From positions 1 through 64,000 of the forward strand of contig NW_020126836.1 of NCBI RefSeq assembly GCF_002994745.2: DNA of 64,000 nucleotides. The letters are read 5' to 3'. The stretch is from Rosa chinensis (lineage: Eukaryota > Streptophyta > Magnoliopsida > Rosales > Rosaceae). Positions within the stretch are counted from its first letter, which is position 1, and each line of letters starts with the position of its first letter. A model generated the notes under the pieces. It saw nothing but the letters and a program-made list of their open reading frames with translations. It was not told the DNA's origin and did not search any database. Shown here in pieces: positions 43,842 through 56,362 of this stretch. The position numbers and the translations under genes are program-made.

Positions 43842-45258
43842 CACTACTACAAAAAAATCATTTAAGAACGTTCGAAAAATGTCTTCAAAAACTTTAGATG
43901 ACACGCAAAAAAAACGTCATCTATCAAGGAGTCATTGTAAGTCACTTAAGAAGACGTTTGAAAAACATCCTCTAATATCTGTAAGGACGCTAAGAAAACG
44001 TCATCTAATGTCTTTAAGGACACTAGAAAAGCGTCCTCTAATATCTTTAAGGACATTAGAAGAGCGTCCTCTAATGTATATGAGGACACTAGAAGAGCGT
44101 CCTCTAATGTATATGAGGACACTTTTGAAGCGTCCTTAAATCTAAGAAAAGGGTCATCTAATGTATATTAGGACCCTAAAAAAACGTCCTTATATCTATT
44201 ATAGAACACAAAAAAAATTGTCCTTAAAACGAAAAGAAGACATTTGCATACAAATCATCTTTACAATCTCAAGACAAATGTCATTGTATCTATTACTCGT
44301 TACAATATACTTAACTACAAGCACATTCCAGTAACTAATTCCTAGTTATACGTTCTAATCTTATGTAATCCTAAATGACAATAGACATACATACTTGGCC
44401 TAATCTTCAATATATATCTTCAATCACCATCTGATACAATTGACAAAAACACAAGTGGTTAACAAAGTTTAAGTGTGTAGTTTTAGTGAATACATTCAGC
44501 AAGAAACTCTAAATTACCTTTCAGATTTTCTTCCTTATAAACTTATGTAATATAATTTATTCACAACATGAAGCAACGTACTAATTCAAATGCCTAGACC
44601 TGCAATAAAAAAAAACATCAATACACTGAACAACCTACAACAAAAACACAACATACAAAGGTACAGAGCTTATCTAAAGAAAACAAATAGCACAACATTC
44701 ATTAAATAATGTACAGGGGAACCCTGCACCTACAATAGAAGTTACCAAAAAGATCAAATACTGAAAAGTTTATCTATAACAATAGAAGTCTGGAACCATC
44801 TAAATGTAGTTTATCTATAAAACTAAAAAAGTTACCAAAAAGATAAAATACAAAACCCAAATCATCAAAACAAAAAGACAATTGTAGTAGTAGTTATCTA
44901 GAGGATCATCATGAGCGTGGAACATGTATATAGACTGATGACAAAGAGGAAACACTTTAAGAAACTGAAGCTGCAGCTTAGCATGTCTTTTCAGTTTTTA
45001 ATACTCATGAAGCTAAAATTGATGCATAGAAGTACCTACATTACCATAGCATGAAAACACTATATTAATGTATAACAAGACAGTTTAGAAGCATTCTTTT
45101 CTAGATAATTGAAATTTGAACTCTACTTTTTGTCTTCATTGACTAATTGAAAACATCATGTACTGGAAAAAGGGTCGTAGCACAATAGCACATCCACTTA
45201 AATTTGAAGTTAACTAGAGAAAGAACAAGACAACATACTGATCCATCTCACAGACCAT
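43842..45258 (+). mobile_element. CACTA transposon end with subterminal repeat array
   Basis: Terminus CACTACTACAAAAAAA at 43842, then an array of about 32-bp repeats (43860-44190). The unit reads AGGACACTAGAA.AGCGTCCT followed by CTAATGTATAT, and each unit can fold (GAGGAC/GTCCTC). The 121-codon frame at 43774-44139 is produced by this array. From 44200 to 45258 the sequence is AT-rich with no transposase seen. It resumes at 47778 after a nested LTR. No inverse terminus is found; the right side is cut off by the element at 48026. Confidence 0.8.
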
Positions 45259-45263
45259 GGTAT

Positions 45264-47772
45264 TGTGACGACCTAAAATTTTTAAACATTTTCTAAAAAA
45301 ATAATAAGTTTAATTTTATTGTGCTAAACTATTTGTTTAAATATTGTTTATATATCTATATATATAGAATAGAGTTGAATTTTATTTATTTGGGTTTAAG
45401 TAATTAGAGTTTAGCCCAAAAGATTTGGCCCAAAACTCAAACCCAAGTAGCTTAACAGCTGATAGAATAAAACTCCACGACAAAACCAAATCAAACAACG
45501 CCTAAACTCAAAGCATTGTCCCGTCTCTTCATCGTCTTCCTCACCCCCATATTCTCCTCCATCTGATACACCAGCCACCGCCTTAGGAAAGTACAAAGGA
45601 CATAGCCGCCGCCATGGGTAAGTAGGAGGTGTCAACAGCCTTGGAAATCAAGTTTCAGATTGGTGATTCCCCAAAGCTATGAAGCTAGAGCTGGAACCCT
45701 AGAATCAGGAGCTGGAACTCTAGAAATCTGGAGGTGGCAAGTCTAGTACCTATATGGGTAAGATTTCAATTAGAATATCTATCTTGCTTTCTACGTTTTC
45801 ACCTCCTTTCCAGACACTATAAATAGGTTAAACTATCTATGCTTTCCATACAGTTCCTTGAGTTGCTAGATACATAGATAAACAAGGGAGAGAGAGAAAA
45901 AGAGGGTTTTGGTATCTTAGAAGTGGAGGAGTAAAAAGTCAGGTGTGATTCTTTTAATTTTTGATTTGATGAGTTCTTTGTGGTTCTGATGGTTAATGCA
46001 ATTTGGAAATTGAGTTATGTTCATAGGTTATTATAAGACCTGGGGATTCTTGATGATAGAAGAAGTTACAATAGAGATGAAGTTCAGTTAGGAATAAAGT
46101 TGTTGTTACTGGAACAACTAGAACTAATTATTTTCTCATCTTCTATTTGATTTCACTAGTTTTCTGGAAAATAGTTTATATCTTTTGTCTTTGAATTGAT
46201 CTAAATTAGAATTTGAAATCACTTTGTATCTGGTTTGTTGTTTCCTTTAGTCATTAGAATTTTTGGAAGACATAGATTAATAGAATCTGATTTGAGAAGA
46301 GTCAAGAACCAAGTAGGAAACATATGCAGTTTTAAAGTTGAATTTAGAAAGCCTTCACTCATCCTTTAAAGCCTTGTTGTAAGTGTGGTTTCTTTTCTTT
46401 GACACTTTAGAATGTCTATTTTCAGTATTGAAAGTTTTACACAAATTGGAGTTGTAGAAAGTACATTAAAACTGAAGAGGTTAGCACACAGTAACAGTTT
46501 CTGCAGAAAAACGTGGGACTGTAGCTGAACTTTAAAAATTCATAACTAATTCTAGGAAAATTGTTTTCAGATGATTCGAATTCCGAAAGTTTCTTTAGGA
46601 TGTCAGCTACAAATCGTTAGAAGACCTTGAAAGCAGATTTTAAACAGATTTGTACAGTTTTTAACATTAAGTTGACTGGGTCAGAAAACTGCAGTATTTC
46701 AGTTTGTCAAGTAAAACCCTGTTTTGGTCAAAATAACTCACTGCTAAGATTTTCATAGTTTGTTAGCTGAGTTTTGCTTTAATTCTTTATGTGTGGAACT
46801 AATAAAATTCTATTCTTGCAATAGGAACTTGTTTTCATCCGGATACTTAACGTGAAAATCAATCGAGGTAGGGGAAAAACTTGGGGAGCCTCTATGTTTG
46901 CATTGGATGGTTGTTTACATGATTGTATTGGATGATTGTGTACATGATTATATGCATTTATGTCCTCTGTTTCTGTTTGTTTGGTATGGCTGAATAGTGA
47001 ATACACTTACATATTCATAGTATTTGTGCATCAATAAGACATGAAGTATAAGGGTGGTGATGGTAATGTGAATATGCTATTGGAATGAGTATGTTGGTTT
47101 ATCTTTTGCGTAGTTGAGTCTATAACCTCAGCAGGTACCAGATCCCAGGTATGCCCACTTGTGAATGTGCACTTAGTATAGGATATTGAAAGGGTAATTC
47201 GGGACTGGCGAAAGGGGAATAGACAAGATGACTAGCAAAAGAGGGTTAGGGGGATTGATTTTGGGTGGGGGTTAGTTCACATTGTTGAATACTCTGAGTC
47301 ACCTTCGTGGTAAAATACATGGTATGGGACATGTAGGTTCAGTTTATTTTACAATGTGGATTATCGGGAATAGATAATAGTTGCATCCATTCATTATTGC
47401 TATTCTAACTATGATCTTCACAGAGGTTTCATTCTCCTACTGGGCAATGTATGCTCACCCCTTTTTATCATTTTGCAGGTGACAAATAAATATGTTTGAA
47501 GTTTTACTGCAAGGGTGTTTTTAATAATGTAATATACATGTGTGTTATTGTTAATCATGCTTGGGTCCTAGACAAGAACTTGGATTATAGTTGACCTTTT
47601 GTTGTAAATGTTGTTATAAACCCCTCTTGTAATAAAGGTTGTGTTTTAATTTCGAAAACTTGTCTAGTATCGTTATTTTCCAATTATTTGTATTTCGATT
47701 TTGGAAATTTATTTCCATGATTGGAATATAAGTCGCATCTAAAAAAAAAAAAAAAAAAATTTGGATGTGACA
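45264..47772 (+). mobile_element. Intact family-3 long LTR-like unit with perfect target duplication
   Basis: 2509 bp, starting TGTGACGACCTAAAATTTTT and ending GGATGTGACA, flanked by GGTAT at 45259-45263 and 47773-47777. No protein domain is visible. Ends resemble families 1 and 2 (TGTGACG...GTGACA), but the interior is largely different: it is AT-richer, and has TGGGCAATGTATGCTCACCC near its end and a poly-A at 47741-47758. A solo LTR or large non-autonomous element is the likely identity. Confidence 0.85.
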
Positions 47773-48714
47773 GGTATACAGTTCCAAATGGACCTACAGA
47801 GGAAAGTAAAATGGCAAAAGGATATTAGGATGAAATTCATCAAAGCAATTCAAAGTTACAATTTAATCCAAGCAAAGTCCCATTTGTAAATTTCTATCTT
47901 TTTTTGTCGTCGGTTGAGCCAGACGAGGAAGAAGAGAAATGAACTTATACCTCTAGCAATCACAGTGCCTTGTGACACTTTTACAACAACACAAGAGCAC
48001 GAAACAACCTTTACTTTTACAACAATGATACGCCTGAATTAAGCGCACAAAATTACCCTGCAAAAGACAATTGTTAGTATAGGATAAGCAGGGATCGTTC
48101 AGTCCGGGGATTGAGGATACTTTCACAGATTGCACTAATTGAACAAAACTATAAAAAACTAAAGAAAGAAAAGAGAAATAAAGTTGACACAAAACTAAAT
48201 GAAAGGGGGGTTTAGGTTTTGAAAACGCAAGCAATAATAAAACAAAGAAAATGTTGCAAATTTTAGGGATTCTAAATCAGATGTATGGACGTTGAGAACT
48301 TCGTAATCCACCACTAGTTATGATCAGAGAAAGACAATTTAACCTAATCTTCAATTACTAAGGCATGTGAATGAAATCAATCAAGAACTTTAGGATAGCC
48401 GCTAAAGCCTTATTTTTCCAAAAATTACTTAGAACCGTGAACGCACTGCATCCTAAGCTTGCTTATATGCAATCAAGGTGTAGAATGCTACCCTATGAAA
48501 TTAACTCATTAAGTACACATAAACACATTAAGCTCTTTGGAAAGATTGATTTTAGAGTACAAAACTAGTGAGGAACGCCATCCTAGCATGCATTCTATTT
48601 GTTTGATTTCACCTAACATGTAGGCTTTACTACTTCAGTGTTTTAAGATCGTGAACGCACTGCACCTTAAAACTAGCCCCAATTACATGCTCATATTTTA
48701 GGTGATCAATCTAA

Positions 48715-51280
48715 GGCCCAGTTTGGGATTGATTCTGGACCTGCTTCTGCTTTTGGGGTTATGTTATGCTGTTTGGTAAATTGTCTAGGAAGTGCTTTTG
48801 GTCCAATTTGCTTCTCCTAGAATCTGAAATTGAGAAGCACCCAAGTACCAGCTTTGGGAAGCTGCTTCTGTCAAAACACGGAGTGAACAGTATTGATTAA
48901 ATGAAAGTTTCTCCTTTTTCCTATTATGTCTTCATCTTTTCTATAGGGTTTCGTCTCTTCCCAGATCTCTCTTCCCAGCGTCCTCCTCAAAACCATCGAT
49001 CGATCCAGATCTTTCTTCCCAGCCTGGCAGCCTCCTCCTCAAAACCATCGATCGATTTCGTTAAGAGCATCTCTCTTCCCAGTCTCTTCCTCAAAACCAT
49101 CAATCTCAAAACCATCGGTTTCTATAGAAATCGATCTCTCAAGAGGATTCAAAACCCAATTCGGTCGCTCCTCCGCCACATGCCTCAAACCCAAAGCAAA
49201 CCATCGATCGATCTCTCAAGAGGATTCAAAACCCAACTCCGTCGCTCCTCCGCCACACGCCCCAAACCCAAAGCATTCCCTAATCGATCTCTCTGTCTCT
49301 TCAAAACCCAACTCCTCATGGATGTTTTTTGGGACATGAGTTGCTGGGCTTTGGTGTTTCTGATTCTTGGAGCTATTTGGCTGTTTTGACTAGTATATAG
49401 AACCGTTGATTAGTATATAGAACCGTTGTTTAAAAATCATATCTATTGCTAACATTGTATTTCAGATTTTCAATTGGTCTTGGTTTTCGATTATTGTGTG
49501 GATCAAGTTTAGTTCAATATGTCTTTTCTGTTTTATGTGTATTTTGGAATTTGTTGCTCTTAATTGATTTCTCCTATAGACATTTTATTGTTTTTTTGAG
49601 TTTGCTCAATGTCTTGGTTCATGTCCAGATTCTAGGAAATAAATTGATGGTTTGATATGATTTTTGCTGTCTCAGACACAGAGAAGTTCTATACTGAAAG
49701 AACGTGAGAGTGAGGGAGATAGAGAGAAGGGCTGCAGTAGAATAGAAAGAAAGAAATAAACAGAAAGGAAACAAAAGAGAGAGAGATGTATATTGAAATG
49801 TAATTGGAGGTGGTTGTGGTGTGTGTTTGGTGGAGGGAGATAATTGTGTGGTAGATGTTGGTGTTGCAGAACCTTATTTCAGATTAGGTTGCTGCTCAGT
49901 TCAGCTTGTCTACTGTGATGACCTGGTTGTTATGGTTTTAGAAAGTGACTTGTTAATTTGTTTGTGCTCTGTTGCCTCGTGTTTAAATAATCTATTGGAC
50001 TTAACCTTAACTTAAAGTTAAGTGATGCCGTCTATAAAGTATACAACAAACAAAATAGATATAGATATATATGTGTGATTGTGTGTGTTCTTATGTTTAG
50101 CTTAGTTCTTGTCAAGTTGGCTTTAGTTTCTGCATTCTGTTGTTTTTGACCCAGTTTCATTTTTTCTAAAAACTGTATATTTTGGCTGGGTATTTGTAGT
50201 TCGTGTCTTCATGAAAGTTTCAGTGGACATCTTAAAGATCATTTCAGAATTGGAATCTCATAAAAAGGATTTCTCTAGATTAAATTATGATTTTTCGAAG
50301 TTGAAGGTCTGCATCAGGAAATTCTGCGAATTGTCACTGTTGCTGCTTGTTCCATTTCATATCAGTAGTTTCCTTTATTCAAACTTCTGTATCGAGTCAA
50401 CCACAAACTGAACGTAGACATTCTTATCTTTTCAATAAAACTTGTGACACCATTTTCGGAGTTCATTTGGGATACTTATGTCATTGTGAAATCAGTTTTT
50501 CGCATCATTGTTTGGCAGCCATACCTTCACACAGCCATTAAGGCTAGTAGCTCTTTAGATTGTGGTCAACATCTTTGCAATTTAGCAAAGTCAGATATCA
50601 TTGTTTGTTTACTACTAAGCATGTTTTGTCTTTAGATGGGAAAGAAGAAATCCACCAATACCGAAACTGAGGGATTTGGAAAACCAAGTGAAGAGACTAG
50701 TGAAGAGATAGAGGATAATGAACATGATGGAGATGGTCCAGGAAGACAAGAAATGGAGGTGTTAAGAAATGCAATTGCACAAAGTCTAATGAATGCATCT
50801 ACTTAGCATTTAGTTGTAAATTTCAAGTGATTTTAATATATTTTGTGTAATGGTTCTCATTGAATTATGGTCGGGAAATTAATCTAAAAATTCTACATGA
50901 GATTTTGTGTAATAGTAAAACATAATATGCATATTGAAGGGTTTAAAGTAAATCTTTTATTCGGTCCAATCAAGGGTACAAGAATAATACATGAGAATTT
51001 TTTTTTTATTTGGTATGGTTACATAATCAAAAAACAAAATTATGTATTTTAGTAGCATATCTTGGCATGTATGACCATTTTGGTAATTATACCCAGTCAA
51101 AGCACTTTTGCCTTACAACTTACCAAACACCTAGAAATTGCTTTTGGACCTCACAGCACTTTTAAAAACAGTTTACCAAACACCCCAGCTGCTTCTTCTC
51201 ACAGCAAGTTCGGAAGTGCTTCCTCTCACAGCAAGTTCAGAAGTGCTTTCTCTCATAGCACAACAATCCCAAACTAAGCC
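48715..51280 (+). mobile_element. PIF/Harbinger-type element (2566 bp) nested in the LTR
   Basis: Ends GGCCCAGTTTGGGATTG and CAATCCCAAACTAAGCC, flanked by TAA (48712-48714 and 51281-51283). TIR similarity extends inward (AAGTGCTTTTGGTCC on the left, its inverse on the right). It is longer than a MITE and has gene-like features on the plus strand: a leader with CTCTCTTCCCAG repeats (48960-49300) and a final exon at about 50637-50806. No DDE transposase is readable, so it is non-autonomous. Confidence 0.85.
50637..50806 (+). CDS. Possible terminal exon within the PIF/Harbinger element
   Basis: Encodes MGKKKSTNTETEGFGKPSEE, then an acidic segment and RQEMEVLRNAIAQSLMNAST before a stop. The preceding TTGTTTGTTTACTACTAAGC...TTTGTCTTTAG has a branch-like CTAAG and a pyrimidine-rich acceptor, so this could be an exon end rather than an initiator Met. 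The RNAIAQSL ending recalls C-termini of Harbinger transposase proteins (R.AIA..LW), but this is only suggestive. Confidence 0.4.
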
Positions 51281-52979
51281 TAAGACATAAACATATAAAA
51301 GATTTTATAAAACAAAACCAAACAAAGCATCACAAAACCTTGTAGTTGAGAAAGAAATTCAAAAGCTAAAAATCCATCACATAACTAGGGTTTCATACTA
51401 GTTCTCAACATAGAAAATTACTCGCTCATAGTTTGGAAATCCGAAGACATATGCATATTGAATTCGAAAAGTACAAAAGGAATAAACCGTAGAGGGCAAT
51501 AGATATCACGATCTCACTTTGAATATTCTCTAGGAAAGCTTGAGGCGTCTTCAAAGCAAGAGCACGACAGGATGATGGAAGATGATCTGATGGCAGATGG
51601 TGGCTACGGCTTCTCCTTGGAGTAGGGATTTCGTGAACTATGATGAGGGGAGAGTATGGAGATGTGGTCTCTGATTTAGGGCAGTAGATGGTGTGTGTAT
51701 CTGTGTTTTCATCCCTTAAAAATGTGGAAGGAGGCCCTTTATATAGGAGTTACAAGTTCAAGGGTATTCTTGCAGTTAGATTGAGTTTTTACTTCTCCAA
51801 TGTGAACTCTTCTTCTTGGGCTGAAATCTTTGACTTCTATATCCTTCACAGCTCCTATATAATGTGTACAACTCATTAACAACTCAGCAAAGAGTCCCCA
51901 AGAAGCCTTAAAACAATCTGCCAATAGATACACACAATCTGCCCAGAGATGCAAAGAATCTGCCTCACTTATGATAGCCTTTTTAGCCCCTCTCTTAACT
52001 AGGTTCCATCTCAGATTTGAACGTGATTTTCAGGCAGGTGAAAGCTTTGATATTGGCCTTCAAAAGTCTGCAAAATCTTCTAAAAATTCCCTCAACTTGT
52101 TTCCCAAAAACAGCCTTGAAAAGTCTTCACAATCAAATCTGTCAGAAATTTCCAGATTTTCCTTATTGTTTGGTCAAATTTATGGGCTTGTAGAATGCCT
52201 TTCTAGCAATATTTCTGTATATTTCTCAGGCCAACAATACCCTATAGCATCATTTATTGATGTCCAAACAATAATCTTCCAAAGGATACTCCAATAAAGT
52301 CTCCAAAAGACGGCTCAAACATGCTTCGCAGATAAGACTTGTCAGAAATTCCAGATTTTTCTTATCCTCTGCTCATTTTTGCAGCATCATAACTTATGCA
52401 TTCCACCACCTTTGTGGATGATTCTTGATTTTAAAATGCTCTACAACATCTAACCTTAAAATCTGGGTGTGTCATGATTTAAGTCTAGTAGAAAAGCCCT
52501 TGAAAAAGCTGATGGAAACAGTCTTCTCGAGGTACCAAATTTGACCACAGCCTCGGGCTTCTTCTTTATCATTCTGGACCAAATCTTTTCTTGTAGTTAT
52601 AGTAGAACATGTGATCTTCAAATATTGCTCGGCTTTTCTTCATGATTCCACTGGAAAGTTCTTCAAAACACCTTCCGAATACAGAAGAAAATAAGGCAGC
52701 TTCTAGTACTCTGTTTTCTGCTTCTTGGCAACTGTTTTGCACGAATTCTTCCACAAGCTTTCCTTCTTGTTTATGACGGTATAAATGGTGATCTTTCATC
52801 TTTTGCATCACTACTATACACCTGAGCCTTAACTTCCAAAATTGAGCTCCTATTTCTCCACGGTTGCTCCGCAAACCTCCTAAGAACATAACAATGTTAG
52901 TTTGATCTTTTTAACGAAATAACTAAGCAAAAGTGTAAAGGGGTAAACTATAAATTCGTCGCATTTTATGATCCTATCA

Positions 52980-55120
52980 AATTCCCCCACACTTGGCTTT
53001 TGCTAGTCCCTTAGCAAAAATCAAAACTAACAAGACTCCATAAAAACGAAACAAAAGACTCTAGACTCAAAACAAACTAGCCCTTCAACATTGTCGTCTC
53101 AGAAATCTCTTACTTTTATGGCACCAAGTTAAACACAAAACCTAGAATGATTCCAAGATCATTGTAAGGTTAATAAAGATCAATGACTAGTCATATACAC
53201 AAGTAGGACTTGGGTGCTACAATAGTGAGGTCAATGGCGCTATGCATGCTTCAGACAAGTTATGATTAAAATCCTCACAAGGTATCCACTCTTTCTTCTC
53301 TTAGATTCAAGGGTCATGCTTAAAAGCTTTCATTCGCTCAAGTATATGTGAGAGATGATATATCAAAACAAACAAATAGCTCACATATAGAAAACAAGGC
53401 TTCAAAAAACTTGAATATATTTTTAAAGATCTCATGAAAAATATCAATGCATGCACAAATGGACCCAAACCATATGCTCAACTCTTGTGACTAATCTCCA
53501 CAGATCAAAGGTTTTCCATCTCAAGGATCAAAGAGGTCTTAATTCAGGTTATAATGGGGCCAAGGCTTAAGGCTTAAAGAAATGAAGGAATAGGAAAAAC
53601 AACAAAGTGTCCTAAAAACCTAGTAGAGTTTTATGTTGATGTAGAGAGACTTTCTTTCTTTTAGTCACCAAGGCATCTTGCAACGTTGAACTTTTGTGTG
53701 TCTTTATCAAGGCCGGATGTCATTATGTTGGGCCCATGCTTCATTCTAACCTTCTTTTGAACACTTGTGAAATAGGACAAAGACCAAATTTATCGTACTT
53801 AGGCCTTCCCTTCAAAACAAACTCCTTATCCACAATGGAGGGACTAAAATCCATAAATACTTGCACATATTTTTCATTGTCGCACTATTTTTTTTATTTT
53901 TTATGGACAAGTCTTTCCCCCACTCTTATTCTTTCTCATCATCTTCATCATCCTTGATGTCACCTTGATCTTGTATGTCTCAAAATTAAAACTCCACTAA
54001 ATATTTATAACAAGGGTAAGGATATAACTATTCTAAGGTTCAAGGGTTAGGAATATTGAGGGTGATGAAAGAAAAGGTTTAAATGTCGGCTCAAAGGGGT
54101 TAAACTAAGGGGTGCACATCTTGTGTACACAAAATGGGGACACAGGTTATATTTGGCTATGGTGGAAGTTCCTAAGTTGCCTCTATCCTTTCCAAGATCA
54201 GGAAAATATATTGACTATAAGCTTTGAAAAGCACAAGAATGAGTTCTAGTAAATTCTCTAGTCCATTAAAATCTATGGCATGCAATTGATCAAAATGAAG
54301 GAATAATGATATCAACAAAATCATTGCCAAGGAAATAAGAGTTATGTATGCACATATATGCATGTATTAACACTCGAAAAAGAGAGGATATAGGCTCAAA
54401 ATTCTCACATAGGTTTTATGAATCAATGGCTCATCTGTACTATGTAAGCAAGGCCATATCCACTACAGATGCATATGATCAATCATAAATTCTTATTAAC
54501 AATAGAATAACATCGAATTTTCATCTTTAATCTCATGATCAACTCTTAGCCATAATTTTGGAGATATAAGCTCATCCTAGACAGTTGAAAGGCATCCTAA
54601 GACTCAAAGAAAACAAATGACTCAAAACATAGAAATATATATATATTTTTTGGAATTTTTTTTTTTTGAAATATATGACTCAAAAACAAATTGACAAATT
54701 TGTATTTCCCTCCCCCACACTTAAAGTAGACATTGTCCTCAATGTATGACAATATAACTCACAATGCACAAGAAAAGCATAGAGAAGGAAAATCCAAAAG
54801 AAGGCAAGTAGAAAGATAAGAAAGGTTATAGAAAAGCTCCCCCTTGAAGACCTCCCAATGCTCACGACCTATGAAGAAGACCGCAGTTAGACACCAACTT
54901 CAAGGCACAAGGCCTTGACTTCCAAAACGTAAGCTCCGTGCAATATGGACTCCAAAAGAAGTGATGATGGGGTGAAAAGGAGATGAGGAAAAGTGAACAT
55001 TCCAACTTTGCAATTTTGTGACATGAGACCAACTTCCAGCCCTTATAACTGCTGCAGGAACTACTTGATTGATGAGCTACTACTGGGAGCTGAAAGTTGG
55101 TGTTACAAGCTATCCGTGCA
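52980..55120 (-). other. Interior of the minus-strand LTR element, gag-pol absent
   Basis: 2.1 kb between the purine tract and the PBS without protein domains. 54705-54750 reads, on the minus strand, TTGAGGACAATGTCTACTTT then AAGTGTGGGGGAGGG. That is the G-rich boundary often found after pol in plant gypsy elements, so most of the interior is 3' non-coding sequence and gag-pol has been lost. Confidence 0.6.
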
Positions 55121-55138
55121 TATGTGGCAACGGCGCCA
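55121..55138 (-). promoter_or_regulatory. Primer-binding site of the minus-strand LTR element
   Basis: TGGCGCCGTTGCCACATA on the minus strand, five bases from the LTR end at 55144. It is the common gypsy PBS type, distinct from the TGGCGCCGTCTGTGG site at 7302-7319. Confidence 0.85.
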
Positions 55139-55143
55139 AAAAT

Positions 55144-55800
55144 TGATACGCCTAAATTAAGCGCACAAAATTACCCTGCAAAAGACAATTGTTAGTATAG
55201 GATAAGCAGGGATCGTTCAGTTCGGGGATTGAGGGTACTTTCACAAATTGTACTAATTGAACAAAACTATCAAAAACTAAAGAAAGAAAAGAGAAATAAA
55301 GTTGACACAAAAACTAAATGAAAGGGGGGTTTAGGTTTTGAAAACGCAAGCAATAATAAAAGAAAGAAAATGTTGCAATTTTTAGGGATTCTAAATCAGA
55401 TGTATGGACGTTGAGAACTTCGTAATCCACCACTAGTTATGATCAGAGAAAGACAATTTAACCTAATCTTCAATTACTAAGGCATGTGAATGAGACCAAT
55501 CAAGAACTTTAGGATCGCCGCTAAAGCCTTATTTTTCCCAAAATTACTTAGAACCGTGAACACACTGCATCCTAAGCTTGCTTATATGCAATCAAGGTGT
55601 AGAACGCTACCCTATCAAATTAACTCATTAAGTACACATAAACACATTAAGCTCTTTGGAAAGATTAATTTTAGAGTACAAAACTAGTGAGGAACGCCAT
55701 CCTAGCATGCATTCTATTTGTTTGATTTCACCTAACATGTAGGCTTTACTACTTCAGTGTTTTAAGATCGTGAACGCACTGCACCTTAAAACTAGCTCCA
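55144..55800 (-). repeat. 5' LTR of the same element, truncated and fused to another gypsy element
   Basis: Matches 48026-48690, covering the U5-side 650 bp of the LTR. At about 55800 (after AAAACTAGCTCCAA) similarity ends and unrelated gypsy 3' sequence begins. The U3 side is therefore missing, and the fusion point marks a deletion or ectopic recombination. Confidence 0.8.
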
Positions 55801-56362
55801 AATAGATTGAAAATGGCAGCCCTGCAAAGTTAGAAGAAAAACATAATTTTGCACAGAAAAGATGAGAAAAGGACCTTTACCCATTCAAACCTCAATTCCG
55901 AAGGGTTATGGTGCTCCAATGAGGATGACGCTCTGGATCACTTTTGAAGTAGACATCTCAAGATTTAAGTGCATATAAGGTTTGTCCTCATTCAAACCCC
56001 GGAAGTATTCCTTGTTTTGCCTTTTATGTGACCCAATTGCACAGGTTTCTGCTTTGCTAGACTAACCTTTCTGTACTCAAAGTGGAACTGGGAATGCATA
56101 TGAAACCCGAATCCAGTTCTGTAAAAATCTACAGAAACTAGACTCAGAGACCTTTTTGTACATATATGGTACGTTTGGTCGGCCGGTAATCTGTTTCTGA
56201 GCAGAAAAGTGTAGATTTCCTTGCCTTTCTTAATGTTTGCACCTACATACTCACAAAACATTAAAACGAACTAACAAAATAAGATTAAAAATGAAAAAGT
56301 TTGGGTTGCCTCCCAACGAGCGCTTATTTTAACGTCTTTTCAGCATGACGATCTTTTATGGA

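Larger units (their letters stand above)
48026..52979 (-). repeat. 3' LTR (about 2.4 kb without its insertion) of a minus-strand LTR element
   Basis: Starts TGATACGCC on the plus strand and ends ATCCTATCA. Its first 670 bp recur at 55144-55800 with about 97% identity by eye. On the minus strand a purine tract (GTGTGGGGGAATT) directly precedes the LTR at 52980-52993. A TATA motif (CTATATAAAGGG, about 51738-51749) lies on the minus strand. The 2566-bp PIF/Harbinger element at 48715-51280 is nested in it. Confidence 0.85.

Noticed and set aside
43774..44139. 121-codon frame with repeated RTLEERPL
   Set aside because: Arises from CACTA subterminal DNA repeats and starts inside the interrupted LTR.
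48901..49389. 162-codon plus-strand frame in the PIF/Harbinger element
   Set aside because: Made of repeated CTCTCTTCCCAG and CAAAACCATCGATCGAT words typical of an untranslated leader; no domain. It may be transcribed but I do not call it a gene.
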